Shown: piece by piece, positions 31,179 to 40,049 of the stretch
Numbering within the stretch: position 1 is the stretch's first letter
Layout of the letters: every line of letters starts with the position of its first letter
Origin: Promicromonospora sp. AC04
GTDB taxonomy: Bacteria; Actinomycetota; Actinomycetes; Actinomycetales; Cellulomonadaceae
Length of the DNA stretch: 64,000 nt
Assembly: GCF_003058225.1 (NCBI RefSeq)
Contig: NZ_QBUG01000002.1
Span: 372,001-436,000, forward strand
Direction of reading: 5' to 3'
Made by a program: the position numbers and the translations under genes
The notes under the pieces: model-generated
Database searches by the model: none
What the model was told of the DNA's origin: nothing
Seen by the model: only the letters and a program-made list of their open reading frames with translations

Positions 31179-31813
31179 CCGAGAACAAGAACGACCGCGA
31201 GAACCAGAGCGAGATCCCCGGCCGGCCCGAGGGCCAGGACACGAGCGAAGACATGGACCACAAGACTACAGAAGACCCCGACACCACCGAGGTGCTGCCT
31301 GCTCAGGCCACCCCGCCCACGCAGAAGATCGCGCTGGACGCCACCCCGCAGACGCCGGAGAGCCCGGCGCCCGAGGGCGAGGTGCACCCCGCCTACGGCG
31401 TCGCCGCGGCACGGGTCGAGGCGGAGGCTGAGGCAGCCACCGTCCACGACGCCCCCGCGGCGGACGACACCGACCTGCTCGCCCCGTTGCGCGACCCGGT
31501 GCCCCAGGTGCCGGCCACGCCCGCGGCGACCACTCCGGCGTCGGGCAGCGGGCCGGATCCGGCCCAGCCCACGCTGACGCAGCCTGCTCAGCCTGCTCAG
31601 CCCGGCCAGCAGGCGACCCAGGTCGCCCCCAAGCGCGGCCCGCGTGTAGGGACGGCGGTGTGGGGCCTGATCGTGATCGCGGTCGGGCTGGGGATCCTGG
31701 CGATCGCGGCCGGCGTGGTGTTCGACCTGGGCGCCGCCCTGATCGTGCTGCTGGGCGCGGCGGGCGTGATCCTCGTCGTCGGCTCGGTGGTCTCCAGCTT
31801 CAAGCGACGCTAG
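31175..31813 (+). CDS. Membrane protein with long disordered N-terminus
   Basis: ATG 31175 overlaps the pspC-like stop (ATGA), so it is coupled to it; 212 residues. The first 150 residues are charged, then Pro/Ala/Thr/Gln-rich with short QPAQPAQPGQQ repeats and no predicted fold. They end in two closely spaced helices (VGTAVWGLIVIAVGLGILAIAAGVVF and AALIVLLGAAGVILVVGSVV) and a basic FKRR tail. I do not recognise a family; it is probably an accessory of the envelope-stress module. Its stop codon shares the palindrome CTAG with the stop of the convergent gene. Confidence 0.75.
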   Translation: MTENKNDRENQSEIPGRPEGQDTSEDMDHKTTEDPDTTEVLPAQATPPTQKIALDATPQTPESPAPEGEVHPAYGVAAARVEAEAEAATVHDAPAADDTDLLAPLRDPVPQVPATPAATTPASGSGPDPAQPTLTQPAQPAQPGQQATQVAPKRGPRVGTAVWGLIVIAVGLGILAIAAGVVFDLGAALIVLLGAAGVILVVGSVVSSFKRR

Positions 31814-32253
31814 GGCGTCCCGCCCAGCTTCCGCAGTGCGCCCCCGATCACTGCCAGGACGATCCCGAGCCCGATCACCAGGGCGCAGATCCCGAACGCG
31901 ACCACCGAGGTGAAGAGCGACGCCCGCAGGAAGGACGCGTTCATCACGGTGTCGCGGACGGGATCGTCCTGTTCCAGCTCGGCGTAGGTGGCCCCGCCGG
32001 ACGCCTCGAGGGCATGGTGGTTGATGATGTCCGCCTGCGCGTAGGCCGTGAGCGGGCCCTGCACCTGCTGACCTGCGAAGACCCCGCCCAGGAAGGTGGA
32101 GTCGTCGGAGACCGTGATGTTCTCGGCCGAGAGCTGGCTCGCCACGAGGATCCACACGGCGATCCCGGCCAGGATCATGACGATCCCGGCGACGATCGAG
32201 AACGAACCGGCGCCCTTGACGCCTTTGACAGGGACGTTCGTGTAGTCGGTCAT
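31810..32253 (-). CDS. Two-helix membrane protein, unknown function
   Basis: ATG 32253 has TAGCGT six bases upstream and appears leaderless. The 147-residue protein has a helix at about residues 17-39 (FSIVAGIVMILAGIAVWILVA), an extracytoplasmic loop of about 70 residues (ENITVSDDSTFLGGVFAGQQVQGPLTAYAQADIINHHALEASGG), and a second helix at about 115-140. Homologues of this type are often labelled aromatic ring-opening dioxygenase LigA in databases, but there is no dioxygenase fold here. It is divergent from a GT4 gene and convergent with the preceding membrane protein, sharing CTAG. Confidence 0.8.
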   Translation of the reverse strand: MTDYTNVPVKGVKGAGSFSIVAGIVMILAGIAVWILVASQLSAENITVSDDSTFLGGVFAGQQVQGPLTAYAQADIINHHALEASGGATYAELEQDDPVRDTVMNASFLRASLFTSVVAFGICALVIGLGIVLAVIGGALRKLGGTP

Positions 32254-32333
32254 GCATCCACGCTAAGTTCGCATCGGCCGCACCGCGCGGCGTGACCCCG
32301 AGCGGGGCGGCCGCCGGTGCGAGGATGACCAGC

Positions 32334-33497
32334 GTGCGCATCACCCACGTGTCGGACACTTACCTGCCGCTGCTCGGCGGGATCGAGGCCCAGGTAAGCC
32401 GCCTCGCCGCCCAGCAGGTCGCGGCAGGGCACGACGTCGAGGTCATCACCACCACCCCTGCCGCCCCCGGCGTGCGCGGGGTGAGCACGGCCGTCGAGGA
32501 CGGCGTCACCGTGCACCGCATCGCCGCGCGCGTCCCAGGTGGCTGGCCGATCCACCCGCGTTCCACCGCCCACGTGACCCGCCACCTCCGGGAGGCGATC
32601 GCCCGGGGCGAGCGGCCCGACGTCGTGCACCTGCACATGGGTGTGCTCGCCCCCACCGTGCAGGGCGCGCTGCGGCCCGTGACCCGGCTGGGGCTGCCGG
32701 CGGTGCTGACCGTGCACAGCGTGTGGAACGGGGCATGGCGGCTGTTCGCGGCGGCCGACGCCGTCGCGGGGTGGTCGCGCTGGCCCGTGCGCTGGTCGGC
32801 GGTGAGCGAGCTGACCGCGGCGCCGTTGCGCCGGCTCGTGCGCACCCCGGCCGGCGGGGCCGACGTCGCGATCCTGCCCAACGGCCTCGACCTGGATGCC
32901 TGGCGGGTGCCGCGCACCGAACGGGGAGCGCGGCCCGAGGGCTCGGCCGTGCACGTCGTGGCGGCCGCGCGCTTCGCGCCGCGCAAGCGGATGCTGCCGC
33001 TGCTCGCGGCGACCGCCGCTGCCGTCGCCGAGCTCCCGGACGGCGCGCTGTTCGTGACGTTGGCGGGCGACGGCCCACAGCGGACGGCGATGCGGCGGTT
33101 CATCGAGGAGCACGGGCTGCGCGACGTCGTCTCCCTGCCCGGGCGCCTCACCGCCACCGAGCTCAAGCGGCTCTACGCACGCGCCGACATCTTCGCCGCG
33201 CCGTCCCCCGACGAGGCCTTCGGCATCGCCGCGCTCGAGGCCCAGGCCGCAGGCCTCACCGTGATCGCCCACGCCGACTCGGGCGTGGCCGAGCGCGTGG
33301 TCGACAGCGCCACCGGCCTCCTGGTGCCAGACGACGACGCCCTGGCGCCGGCGCTCGTACGGCTCGTGACCGAACCCGGCCTGCTGGACGCGCTGCTGGC
33401 GCGAGCCGCTACCCCGCCGTCGGGCGTGGCGTGGCCGGAGGTCCTGGCCGCGACGGATCGTGCCTACGAGGAGGCGGCGGTGCTGGCCCGCGCGTAG
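32334..33497 (+). CDS. Glycosyltransferase family 4
   Basis: GTG 32334 (MRITHVSDTYLPLLGGIE) gives the normal GT4 N-terminus; ATG 32325 would add three residues. GAGGAT ends seven bases before the GTG and may be a weak -10. The 387-residue enzyme has the acceptor-side GGIEAQVSRLA, a linker with ILPNGLDLDAW, and the donor-side VAAARFAPRKRMLPLL, GRLTATELKRLYARADIFAAPSPDEAFGIAALEAQAAG with the EX7E pair. It transfers a nucleotide-activated hexose (often GDP-mannose) to a lipid or glycan. It stands alone, away from the exopolysaccharide cluster. Confidence 0.9.
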   Translation: MRITHVSDTYLPLLGGIEAQVSRLAAQQVAAGHDVEVITTTPAAPGVRGVSTAVEDGVTVHRIAARVPGGWPIHPRSTAHVTRHLREAIARGERPDVVHLHMGVLAPTVQGALRPVTRLGLPAVLTVHSVWNGAWRLFAAADAVAGWSRWPVRWSAVSELTAAPLRRLVRTPAGGADVAILPNGLDLDAWRVPRTERGARPEGSAVHVVAAARFAPRKRMLPLLAATAAAVAELPDGALFVTLAGDGPQRTAMRRFIEEHGLRDVVSLPGRLTATELKRLYARADIFAAPSPDEAFGIAALEAQAAGLTVIAHADSGVAERVVDSATGLLVPDDDALAPALVRLVTEPGLLDALLARAATPPSGVAWPEVLAATDRAYEEAAVLARA

Positions 33498-33628
33498 ACG
33501 ACGGTTGCTAGGGCCTGTTTCGGAACTTCTCCCTCTTGGGCTGCTCTCCCGCGTTCTACTCGTTGCCGGTGCCGCGCACCAGTGCCAGACTGGCGATTGG
33601 CGTGGGTCTCTACAAGGAGGTGGAGAGG

Positions 33629-36600
33629 ATGCGCGGCGGGCTCATCGGATCTCTGGCAGGTGCGGTCGTGACCGTCATGTGCGCGGCGGGACTGACGGCC
33701 GCGGCGGCTACACCCACGGCGGCGGGACGAGATCCCGATCGGCTGGATGCCTACACGGCGACCGTCGCTCCGTCCGAGATGGCGGCGATCGCCCAGGAGG
33801 GCTTCGACCTGAGCGGCCGGCGTCTCGTCGAGGGCGGGGTCGAGCTCGACCTCGTCCTGACCAAGGGGCAGGCCGCCCGGCTCGAGGCCCGGGGCGTCGA
33901 CGTCGAGCTCACCCGTGTCAAGGGTGGCAAGACCGTCCGCCAGTTCGCGGCCCAACAGGCCGCCGACGGCTTCAGCGTCTGGCGCTCGTTCGACGAGACC
34001 GGCGGCATCCGTGACCAGCTCTACGCCGCGGCCCGCAGGAACCCCCAGCTGGTGAAGCTCGAGGTCCTCGGCCACACCGAACAGGGTCGCGAGATCATCG
34101 CGGTCAAGCTGACCCAGGGCGCTCGCGAGGTACCGGACGGTGCGCGGCCGGCGGCCCTCTACAGCTCGACCCAGCACGCGCGGGAATGGATCTCCACCGA
34201 GGTCAACCGGCGGCTGATGAACCACTACATCGACGGGTGGCGGGCCAACGACCGGGAGATCCGCAAGCTCCTGCAGACGACCGAGCTCTGGTTCGTCCTC
34301 GTGGCCAACCCCGACGGCTACCAGTACACGTTCGAGCACGAGCGGCTGTGGCGGAAGAACCTCCGCGACAACAACGGAGACGGGCAGACCCAGGTCGGCG
34401 ACGGCGTCGACCCCAACCGCAACTTCCCCAGCCACTGGGGCTACGACGAGGAGGGGTCGTCCTCGATCCAGTCCAGCGACACCTACCGAGGCCCGGCGCC
34501 GCTGTCGGAGCCGGAGACCCGGGCGATGGTCGGGCTTCTCGACCGGATCGGGTTCGCGTTCCAGGTCAACTGGCACTCGGCCGGCCAGTGGCTGCTCTAC
34601 GCCGAGGGCTGGCAGACCGGCACACCGACCGCGGATGACCCGATCTACTACGCGATGTCCGGCAACCTGGACGACCCGGCGATCGACGAGTTCCATCCGG
34701 GTCTGAGCTCGGACGTTCTGTATGTCACCAACGGTGAGACCACCGACTACGCGCACGCGGCGACCGGCGCCTTGGCGTGGACACCGGAGCTGTCCGAGGG
34801 CTGCGACGGCTGCGGCTTCGTGTTCCCTGACGACCCGGCGCTGGTGGAAGCGGAGTTCCAGCGCAACCTCCCGTTCGCGCACTCGGTGGCCCGCTCGGCG
34901 GTCGACCCCGACGACCCGAAGACTGTCACCGGGATCCAGACCGAGCCGTTCTACATCGAGAGCGACGACCCCTACAAGCGCGGCAATCCGGGAGTCCACC
35001 TGAGCTTCGCCAGGTCGTACGGCGACCCGCAGCCCGTTGCGGTGATCGCCAAGCGCAGCCTCGGCGCTGTCGAGGTGAAGTACCGCATCAACGGCGGGGC
35101 CACGCAGTCGGCGCCCACATCGGAGTGGGACGGCGGGTCGACGTACGACCCGGCGTCGGTCTACTACCGCCAGATGCGCGGCGTCGTGACCGGCACCGAC
35201 CCGGGCGATTCGGTCGAGGTCTGGTTCGAGGGCGGCGGTCAGCGGAGTGATTCGTTCACCTACCAGGCCGTGTCCGAGAACGGTCACCGCACGCTCGTGG
35301 TGGCGGCCGAGGACTACACCGGGGCCTCTCCGGCGCAGGATCCGGCGGGCCCGCACTTCGCGGACCAGTACGTCGATGCCCTGGCCGCCAACGGCCAGGA
35401 GGCCGACGTCTACGACATCGACGCCGCCGGGCGGATCGCCCCGGATGCCCTCGGAGTGCTCAGCCACTACGACGCGGTGATCTGGGAGACCGGCAACGAC
35501 CTGGTGACCCGCACCGCCGGGCGCGGTGGCGGCAACGTGGACCGGCTGGCGATCGACGAGCTGCTGGAGTTCCGCTCGTACCTGAACGAGGGAGGCAAGG
35601 TGCTCCTCGCAGGCGACTCCGCCGGCCAGCAGTACTCCAATGCCGCCATCAGCAGCCAGTTGTACGACCCCAAGGGCGAGATCGCCTGCAACCCGCTTCC
35701 GGCGGGTACGGACCCGCGGCGCTGCCTGCCCTCGTTCGGCTCGTTTTTCGGTGGCGACGGCACCAACGACGTTCTGCAGTACTACCTGGGCGGGTACGTC
35801 GCCGTGGCCAATGACGGTCACGTCGATGGCGTCGCGTTCGACTCGGTGGGCGTCGACGACCCGTTCACGGGCCTCGAGTGGGGCCTCGACGATCCCGACT
35901 TCGCAGGTAACCCGTTGCGTAGGTCGTCGTTCCTCGCCACCAGCGGAATCCTTCCGGTCGACCAGTACAAGCAGTTCGAGAGCTGGCCGTCGGCGCGGTA
36001 CGACAAGCCGGGCGGGCCGTTCGACCCACACACCGGCGAGCAGTACGTCTACTCGCAGATCGCTGACGTCTCCTACAAGCGGCTCACGCGCGAGATCGCC
36101 GTGCCGGCAGCCGGTGGGCCGCTGACGTTCTGGACGTCGTACGACACCGAGGCGGCATGGGACCACCTGTTCGTGGAGGCGCGCACGCCTGGCGGGGACA
36201 ACTGGACGACACTGCCGGACGCCAACGGGCACACGACGACAGCGACCGGCGACAGCTGCGCCGCGGGGTGGGTCACGCTGCACCCGCAGCTCGCGTACTA
36301 CCAGACCTGGGACGGCGTCGAAACGTGCACCGCGACCGGTACCACCGGGGCCTGGAACGCCGCGAGCGGCAACTCCGGCGGCTGGCAGGAGTGGAGCGTC
36401 GACCTCTCGGCATACGCCGGCGAAACCGTCGAGATCTCCATCGCCTACGCCAGCGACTGGGGGGTACAGGGCATCGGCGTCTTCCTCGACGACATCACGC
36501 TCCCCGACGGAACCAGCACCTCGTTCGAGACCGGCCTGGACGGCTGGACGATCGCTGGACCGCCTGAGGGCAGCGCACCCAACGTCAACACCTTCACCCG

Positions 36601-36742
36601 GACCGACGCCTCGGGCTTCCCGGTCGGCAACGCGATCTCCACGCCGCACTCGCTGCTGCTGGGGTTCGGACTGGAGGGCGTCACGACCGACGCCGAACGC
36701 AACGCGGTGATGGAACGGGCGCTCGACCATCTGCTGGAGTAG
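33629..36742 (+). CDS. Large secreted M14 zinc carboxypeptidase
   Basis: ATG 33629 has a perfect AAGGAGG eight bases upstream. The 1037-residue product has a signal peptide (to about residue 32, ending ATPTAAG), a propeptide-like region, and an M14 domain from about residue 110. Zinc ligands are His183 and Glu186 (HAREW) and His316 (VNWHSAG), the substrate Arg is in DPNRNFPSHWG, and the catalytic Glu387 is in TPELSEG. After it come about 600 residues including a Rossmann-like segment (GHRTLVVAAEDYTGASPAQD, then GGKVLLAGDSAGQQY) and a C-terminal jelly-roll-like part. It should trim C-terminal residues from extracellular peptides. Confidence 0.9.
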   Translation: MRGGLIGSLAGAVVTVMCAAGLTAAAATPTAAGRDPDRLDAYTATVAPSEMAAIAQEGFDLSGRRLVEGGVELDLVLTKGQAARLEARGVDVELTRVKGGKTVRQFAAQQAADGFSVWRSFDETGGIRDQLYAAARRNPQLVKLEVLGHTEQGREIIAVKLTQGAREVPDGARPAALYSSTQHAREWISTEVNRRLMNHYIDGWRANDREIRKLLQTTELWFVLVANPDGYQYTFEHERLWRKNLRDNNGDGQTQVGDGVDPNRNFPSHWGYDEEGSSSIQSSDTYRGPAPLSEPETRAMVGLLDRIGFAFQVNWHSAGQWLLYAEGWQTGTPTADDPIYYAMSGNLDDPAIDEFHPGLSSDVLYVTNGETTDYAHAATGALAWTPELSEGCDGCGFVFPDDPALVEAEFQRNLPFAHSVARSAVDPDDPKTVTGIQTEPFYIESDDPYKRGNPGVHLSFARSYGDPQPVAVIAKRSLGAVEVKYRINGGATQSAPTSEWDGGSTYDPASVYYRQMRGVVTGTDPGDSVEVWFEGGGQRSDSFTYQAVSENGHRTLVVAAEDYTGASPAQDPAGPHFADQYVDALAANGQEADVYDIDAAGRIAPDALGVLSHYDAVIWETGNDLVTRTAGRGGGNVDRLAIDELLEFRSYLNEGGKVLLAGDSAGQQYSNAAISSQLYDPKGEIACNPLPAGTDPRRCLPSFGSFFGGDGTNDVLQYYLGGYVAVANDGHVDGVAFDSVGVDDPFTGLEWGLDDPDFAGNPLRRSSFLATSGILPVDQYKQFESWPSARYDKPGGPFDPHTGEQYVYSQIADVSYKRLTREIAVPAAGGPLTFWTSYDTEAAWDHLFVEARTPGGDNWTTLPDANGHTTTATGDSCAAGWVTLHPQLAYYQTWDGVETCTATGTTGAWNAASGNSGGWQEWSVDLSAYAGETVEISIAYASDWGVQGIGVFLDDITLPDGTSTSFETGLDGWTIAGPPEGSAPNVNTFTRTDASGFPVGNAISTPHSLLLGFGLEGVTTDAERNAVMERALDHLLE

Positions 36743-36901
36743 GAGGAGTCAGACCTGTACGTGGCCGCTGAAGCGAGGGCTTCCCAGGGCATGATCCTTT
36801 CTAGAACTTGAACATTCTGGAACGCGGAGGTTCTGCGGGTCAGAGTGTCGCGCCGGCCAGTTTCTGGTGCGGCGGCGCTGACGCGCCGATAGCCTCCCGG
36901 G
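36743..36901 (+). promoter_or_regulatory. Promoter region with 16-base-spaced direct repeats before the prepilin peptidase
   Basis: TTCTAGAAC (36799-36807), TTCTGGAAC (36815-36823) and TTCTGCGGG (36831-36839) start at exact 16-base intervals. TAGCCT at 36890-36895 ends six bases before ATG 36902 as a leaderless -10 box. The repeats lie about 50-100 bases upstream of the start, a usual activator or repressor position. Confidence 0.55.
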
Positions 36902-37528
36902 ATGAGTCCCACCGAACCGGCTGCGACGAGCCCGGCTGAGCCCTTCGTCGTCCGCCACTACCGGCGCGCCCGGGCCGAGGTGGGTCCGTACGCGCGGACG
37001 ATCGGCGTCGTTGCCATGGTGGCAGTGGTGTGGGCCGTCTGGGCGAGCGGCCCGGGCTGGCTGACGCCGGCGTATCTCGTGCTCGCGATCGCGGGCTCGG
37101 CGCTCGGGGTGATCGACGCGCACACCCACCGGCTGCCGAACGCGCTGGTGTTTCCCCTGACCTGGGCGACGGCGGCGCTGCTGGCGGTGGCCGCCCTCGG
37201 CGCCGGCACGTGGGGGACGTTCGGCCGGGCAGTGCTGGGCGGGCTCGCGTTCTTCGCCCTCTACCAGGTGCTGTACCTGGTGGCCCCGCGCGGTGGGATC
37301 GGGTACGGCGACGTCAAGCTCGCCCTGAGCCTGGGTGCGTTCATGGGTTGGCACTCGTGGGCCATGCTCCTGGTCGGCGTCTTCGCCGCACACATCCTGG
37401 CCGGCGTGGTCGCGATGGTCCTGCTGCTCGGGCGGCGCGCGGGCTGGAAGACGGGCATCGCGTTCGGGCCGTACCTGCTGCTGGGCACCGTGGTGGGACT
37501 GACCTGGGCGCGGATGACCGGCTGGTGA
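36902..37528 (+). CDS. A24 prepilin peptidase (TadV/PilD-like, no methylase domain)
   Basis: The 208-residue membrane protein has about seven hydrophobic segments and both aspartyl protease motifs: Asp in GVIDAHTHRLPN near residue 76 and GYGDVKLALSLG near residue 137. The N-terminal zinc/methyltransferase domain of PilD is absent, as usual for small actinobacterial prepilin peptidases. It would cleave leader peptides of type IV or Tad-type pilins at the cytoplasmic face. No pilin or Tad gene is nearby. TAGCCT six bases before the ATG indicates a leaderless mRNA. Confidence 0.88.
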   Translation: MSPTEPAATSPAEPFVVRHYRRARAEVGPYARTIGVVAMVAVVWAVWASGPGWLTPAYLVLAIAGSALGVIDAHTHRLPNALVFPLTWATAALLAVAALGAGTWGTFGRAVLGGLAFFALYQVLYLVAPRGGIGYGDVKLALSLGAFMGWHSWAMLLVGVFAAHILAGVVAMVLLLGRRAGWKTGIAFGPYLLLGTVVGLTWARMTGW

Positions 37529-37707
37529 TCCGCCGGCATCGCACGCACGAAAGGGCGCAGCAGAAGAAGGAATTGCCGAAAGGATAATTCACCAAATAAT
37601 AGACACATTCGGGGGTGAAATTGGCTTCTGGGTATCAATTATCGCCCATGTTCCTCGTGATTCACTGACCGGCATCACCACGTTGCCGGCTGACATGAGG
37701 AGCACTC
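37529..37707 (+). promoter_or_regulatory. A/T-rich promoter region of the small secreted protein
   Basis: This 179-base gap is notably A/T-rich around 37570-37650. It contains TTCACC at 37588-37593 and GGGTGAAA at 37613-37620 facing each other with a 19-base spacer. The same motif is clustered before the exopolysaccharide genes. GAGGAG precedes the ATG at 37708. Confidence 0.5.
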
Positions 37708-38271
37708 ATGAGGAACGACGGACGCTTTACCCGAACGCTCCGGACCCGGCTGACGGCCGTGGCCTCCGGGGCGTTGCTGCTGGTGGCACTCGGCGCCGCA
37801 GCCCCCGCGACGGCGCGGACCGCCGGCGACCAGAGCCCCGCAGACGTGCAGGTCGAAGAGGTCACCTCGAGCTCGCCGGTGATGGTCGAGGACCTGGAGG
37901 CCGCGCCCGCCAGCGTGACCGCGACGTACTACTGCGCGGTCCGCGACGGCACGTTCGGGTGTCAGAGCGGCACCCCCGGAGACGGCCTCGTGGTCACCGA
38001 GCTGTTCCAGAGCGCCGAGTTCGGCGGGTGGCGCATCGTCGTCTTCAACCCGGCCTACTCGGTCGGGTGCACAAGCGGTACCGCCGACAACGAGGGCGGC
38101 GCGAACCTCGGCACATACGCGAACCAGGTCAGCTCGGTGAAGACGTACAACCATTGCGACGTCAAGCTCTTCGACAGCAACAACAAGACCGGCGCCAGCA
38201 CCGCATTCATCGACCGCGACAACAACCTCGGCACGTTCAACGACCGGGCGAATTCCTTCCGGATCTCGTGA
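37708..38271 (+). CDS. Secreted small protein, beta/gamma-crystallin or I36-inhibitor-like
   Basis: The 187-residue protein has a signal peptide (RTRLTAVASGALLLVALGAAAPATA, cleavage near residue 36), an acidic spacer, then a compact C-terminal domain of about 110 residues with four cysteines (YYCAVRDGTFGCQSG, VGCTSG, NHCDVKLF). The ending SNNKTGASTAFIDRDNNLGTFNDRANSFRIS resembles the repeating strand motif of bacterial crystallin-like proteins and the peptidase inhibitor I36 family. Calcium binding or protease inhibition is possible but not shown. GAGGAG gives a good SD start. Confidence 0.7.
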   Translation: MRNDGRFTRTLRTRLTAVASGALLLVALGAAAPATARTAGDQSPADVQVEEVTSSSPVMVEDLEAAPASVTATYYCAVRDGTFGCQSGTPGDGLVVTELFQSAEFGGWRIVVFNPAYSVGCTSGTADNEGGANLGTYANQVSSVKTYNHCDVKLFDSNNKTGASTAFIDRDNNLGTFNDRANSFRIS

Positions 38272-38297
38272 TCTTCTGATCTCCCAGCCAGGAGAGA

Positions 38298-38335
38298 CCT
38301 GCGGCCCCGCCCCGAAGAAGGGACGGGGCCGCAGG
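38298..38335. terminator. Bidirectional hairpin terminator after the secreted protein gene and guaA
   Basis: CCTGCGGCCCCG (38298-38309) and CGGGGCCGCAGG (38324-38335) are perfect complements around a 14-base loop. It lies between two convergent genes, 26 bases after one stop and 3 bases before the other. Confidence 0.85.
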
Positions 38336-38338
38336 ACG

Positions 38339-39931
38339 TCACTCCCACTCGATGGTGCCCGGCGGCTTGCTCGTCACGTCGAGCACCACACGGTTGACCT
38401 CACGCACCTCGTTGGTGATGCGCGTCGAGATGGTCGACAGCACGTCGTAGGGCAGCCGGGTCCAGTCCGCCGTCATCGCGTCCTCGGACGAGACCGGGCG
38501 CAGCACGATCGGGTGGCCGTAGGTGCGGCCGTCGCCCTGGACGCCCACGGAGCGGACGTCGGCGAGCAGCACCACGGGGCACTGCCAGATCTCGTTGTCG
38601 AGGCCGGCCTTCGTCAGCTCCTCGCGGGCGATCGCGTCGGCGCGGCGCAGGATCTCCAGGCGCTCTGCCGTGATCTCGCCGACGATCCGGATGCCCAGGC
38701 CCGGGCCGGGGAACGGCTGGCGCGAAACGATCTCCTCGGGCACGCCGAGCTCGCGACCCACCGCGCGGACCTCGTCCTTGAACAGGGTGCGCAGCGGCTC
38801 GACCAGCTCGAAGTCCAGGTCGTCGGGCAGGCCGCCCACGTTGTGGTGGCTCTTGATGTTGGCCGCGCCCTCGCCGCCGCCGGACTCCACGACGTCCGGG
38901 TACAGCGTGCCCTGCACGAGGAACTTGACCTCCTCGCCGTGCGCGCCCGCCTCGGCCACGATGTCGCGCTGCGCGTCCTCGAACACGCGGATGAACTCGC
39001 GGCCGATGATCTTGCGCTTGGTCTCCGGGTCGCTGACACCGGCGAGCGCCGTCAGGAAGCGCTCCTTCTCGTCGCGGACGATCAGGCGGACGCCGGTCGA
39101 GGCCACGAAGTCGTTCTCGATCTGCTCGACCTCGCCGGCCCGCATGAGGCCGTGGTCCACGTGCACGCAGGTGAGCTGGTCGCCCACGGCCTGCTGCACG
39201 AGCGCGGCGGCGACGGCGGAGTCGACGCCGCCGGACAGCGCGCAGATGACGCGGGCGTCGCCGATCTGCGCCTTGATGGCCGCGACCTGGTCGGCGATGA
39301 CGTTGCCGGGCGTCCAGTCGGGGGCCAGCCCGGCGCCGTCGTACAGGAAGTGCTCGAGCACCTGCTGGCCGTGCGCGGAGTGCCGCACCTCGGGGTGCCA
39401 CTGCACGCCGTAGAGGCGGCGGCGGGTGTCCTCGAACGCGGCGACGGGCGAGCCGTCCGACGTCGCGAGCACCTCGAAGCCGACCGGCGCCTTGTGCACG
39501 GCGTCGCCGTGGCTCATCCAGGCGGTCTGGTGCTCGGGGGTGTCGGCGAGGAGCACGCCGGAGGAGCACACCTCGACCTCGGTCCCGCCGAACTCGCTCA
39601 GGCCCGTCTGCGCCACCTCGCCGCCGAGCGCCTGCGCCATGGCCTGGAAGCCGTAGCAGATGCCCATGACGGGCACGCCGGCCTCGAAGAGCTTGGGGTC
39701 CACGAACGGGGCGCCGGCCGCGTACACGGACGAGGGGCCGCCGGACAGGATGATGGCCGCGGGGTTCTTGGCGAGCATCTGCTCGACGGTGAACGTGTGC
39801 GGCACGATCTCCGAGTACACCTTGGCCTCGCGCACGCGGCGCGCGATCAGCTGGGCGTACTGCGCGCCGAAGTCGACGACGATGACCGGGCGGGGGGTCT
39901 GCGGCTGGTTCTCAGGGGCAGTGGACGACAC
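38339..39931 (-). CDS. guaA: GMP synthase (glutamine-hydrolysing)
   Basis: GTG 39931 has TAGACT six bases upstream, consistent with a leaderless mRNA. The 530-residue enzyme has the class I glutamine amidotransferase domain ([18 protein letters not shown] with the nucleophile Cys, and [13 protein letters not shown] with the His-Glu pair), then the PP-loop ATP pyrophosphatase ([19 protein letters not shown]) and the C-terminal dimer domain ending PPGTIEWE. It converts XMP to GMP with glutamine and ATP. Length and all motifs are those of the housekeeping enzyme. Confidence 0.98.
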   Translation of the reverse strand: MSSTAPENQPQTPRPVIVVDFGAQYAQLIARRVREAKVYSEIVPHTFTVEQMLAKNPAAIILSGGPSSVYAAGAPFVDPKLFEAGVPVMGICYGFQAMAQALGGEVAQTGLSEFGGTEVEVCSSGVLLADTPEHQTAWMSHGDAVHKAPVGFEVLATSDGSPVAAFEDTRRRLYGVQWHPEVRHSAHGQQVLEHFLYDGAGLAPDWTPGNVIADQVAAIKAQIGDARVICALSGGVDSAVAAALVQQAVGDQLTCVHVDHGLMRAGEVEQIENDFVASTGVRLIVRDEKERFLTALAGVSDPETKRKIIGREFIRVFEDAQRDIVAEAGAHGEEVKFLVQGTLYPDVVESGGGEGAANIKSHHNVGGLPDDLDFELVEPLRTLFKDEVRAVGRELGVPEEIVSRQPFPGPGLGIRIVGEITAERLEILRRADAIAREELTKAGLDNEIWQCPVVLLADVRSVGVQGDGRTYGHPIVLRPVSSEDAMTADWTRLPYDVLSTISTRITNEVREVNRVVLDVTSKPPGTIEWE

Positions 39932-40049
39932 CCGGCAAGTCTATGTGCCCGACGACGCCCCGGCGCCCCACAGCGGAGTTACCTCCCGCACGCCGGCGCC
40001 GGCCCGTCCGCCGGCCCGGCCCGGCTGCTCGCCACGGCCGGGCCGGGGA

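Noticed and set aside
31810-32253. Aromatic ring-opening dioxygenase (LigA) label
   Set aside because: The protein has two membrane helices and an exported loop, and no dioxygenase fold or metal site; the label is a database habit.
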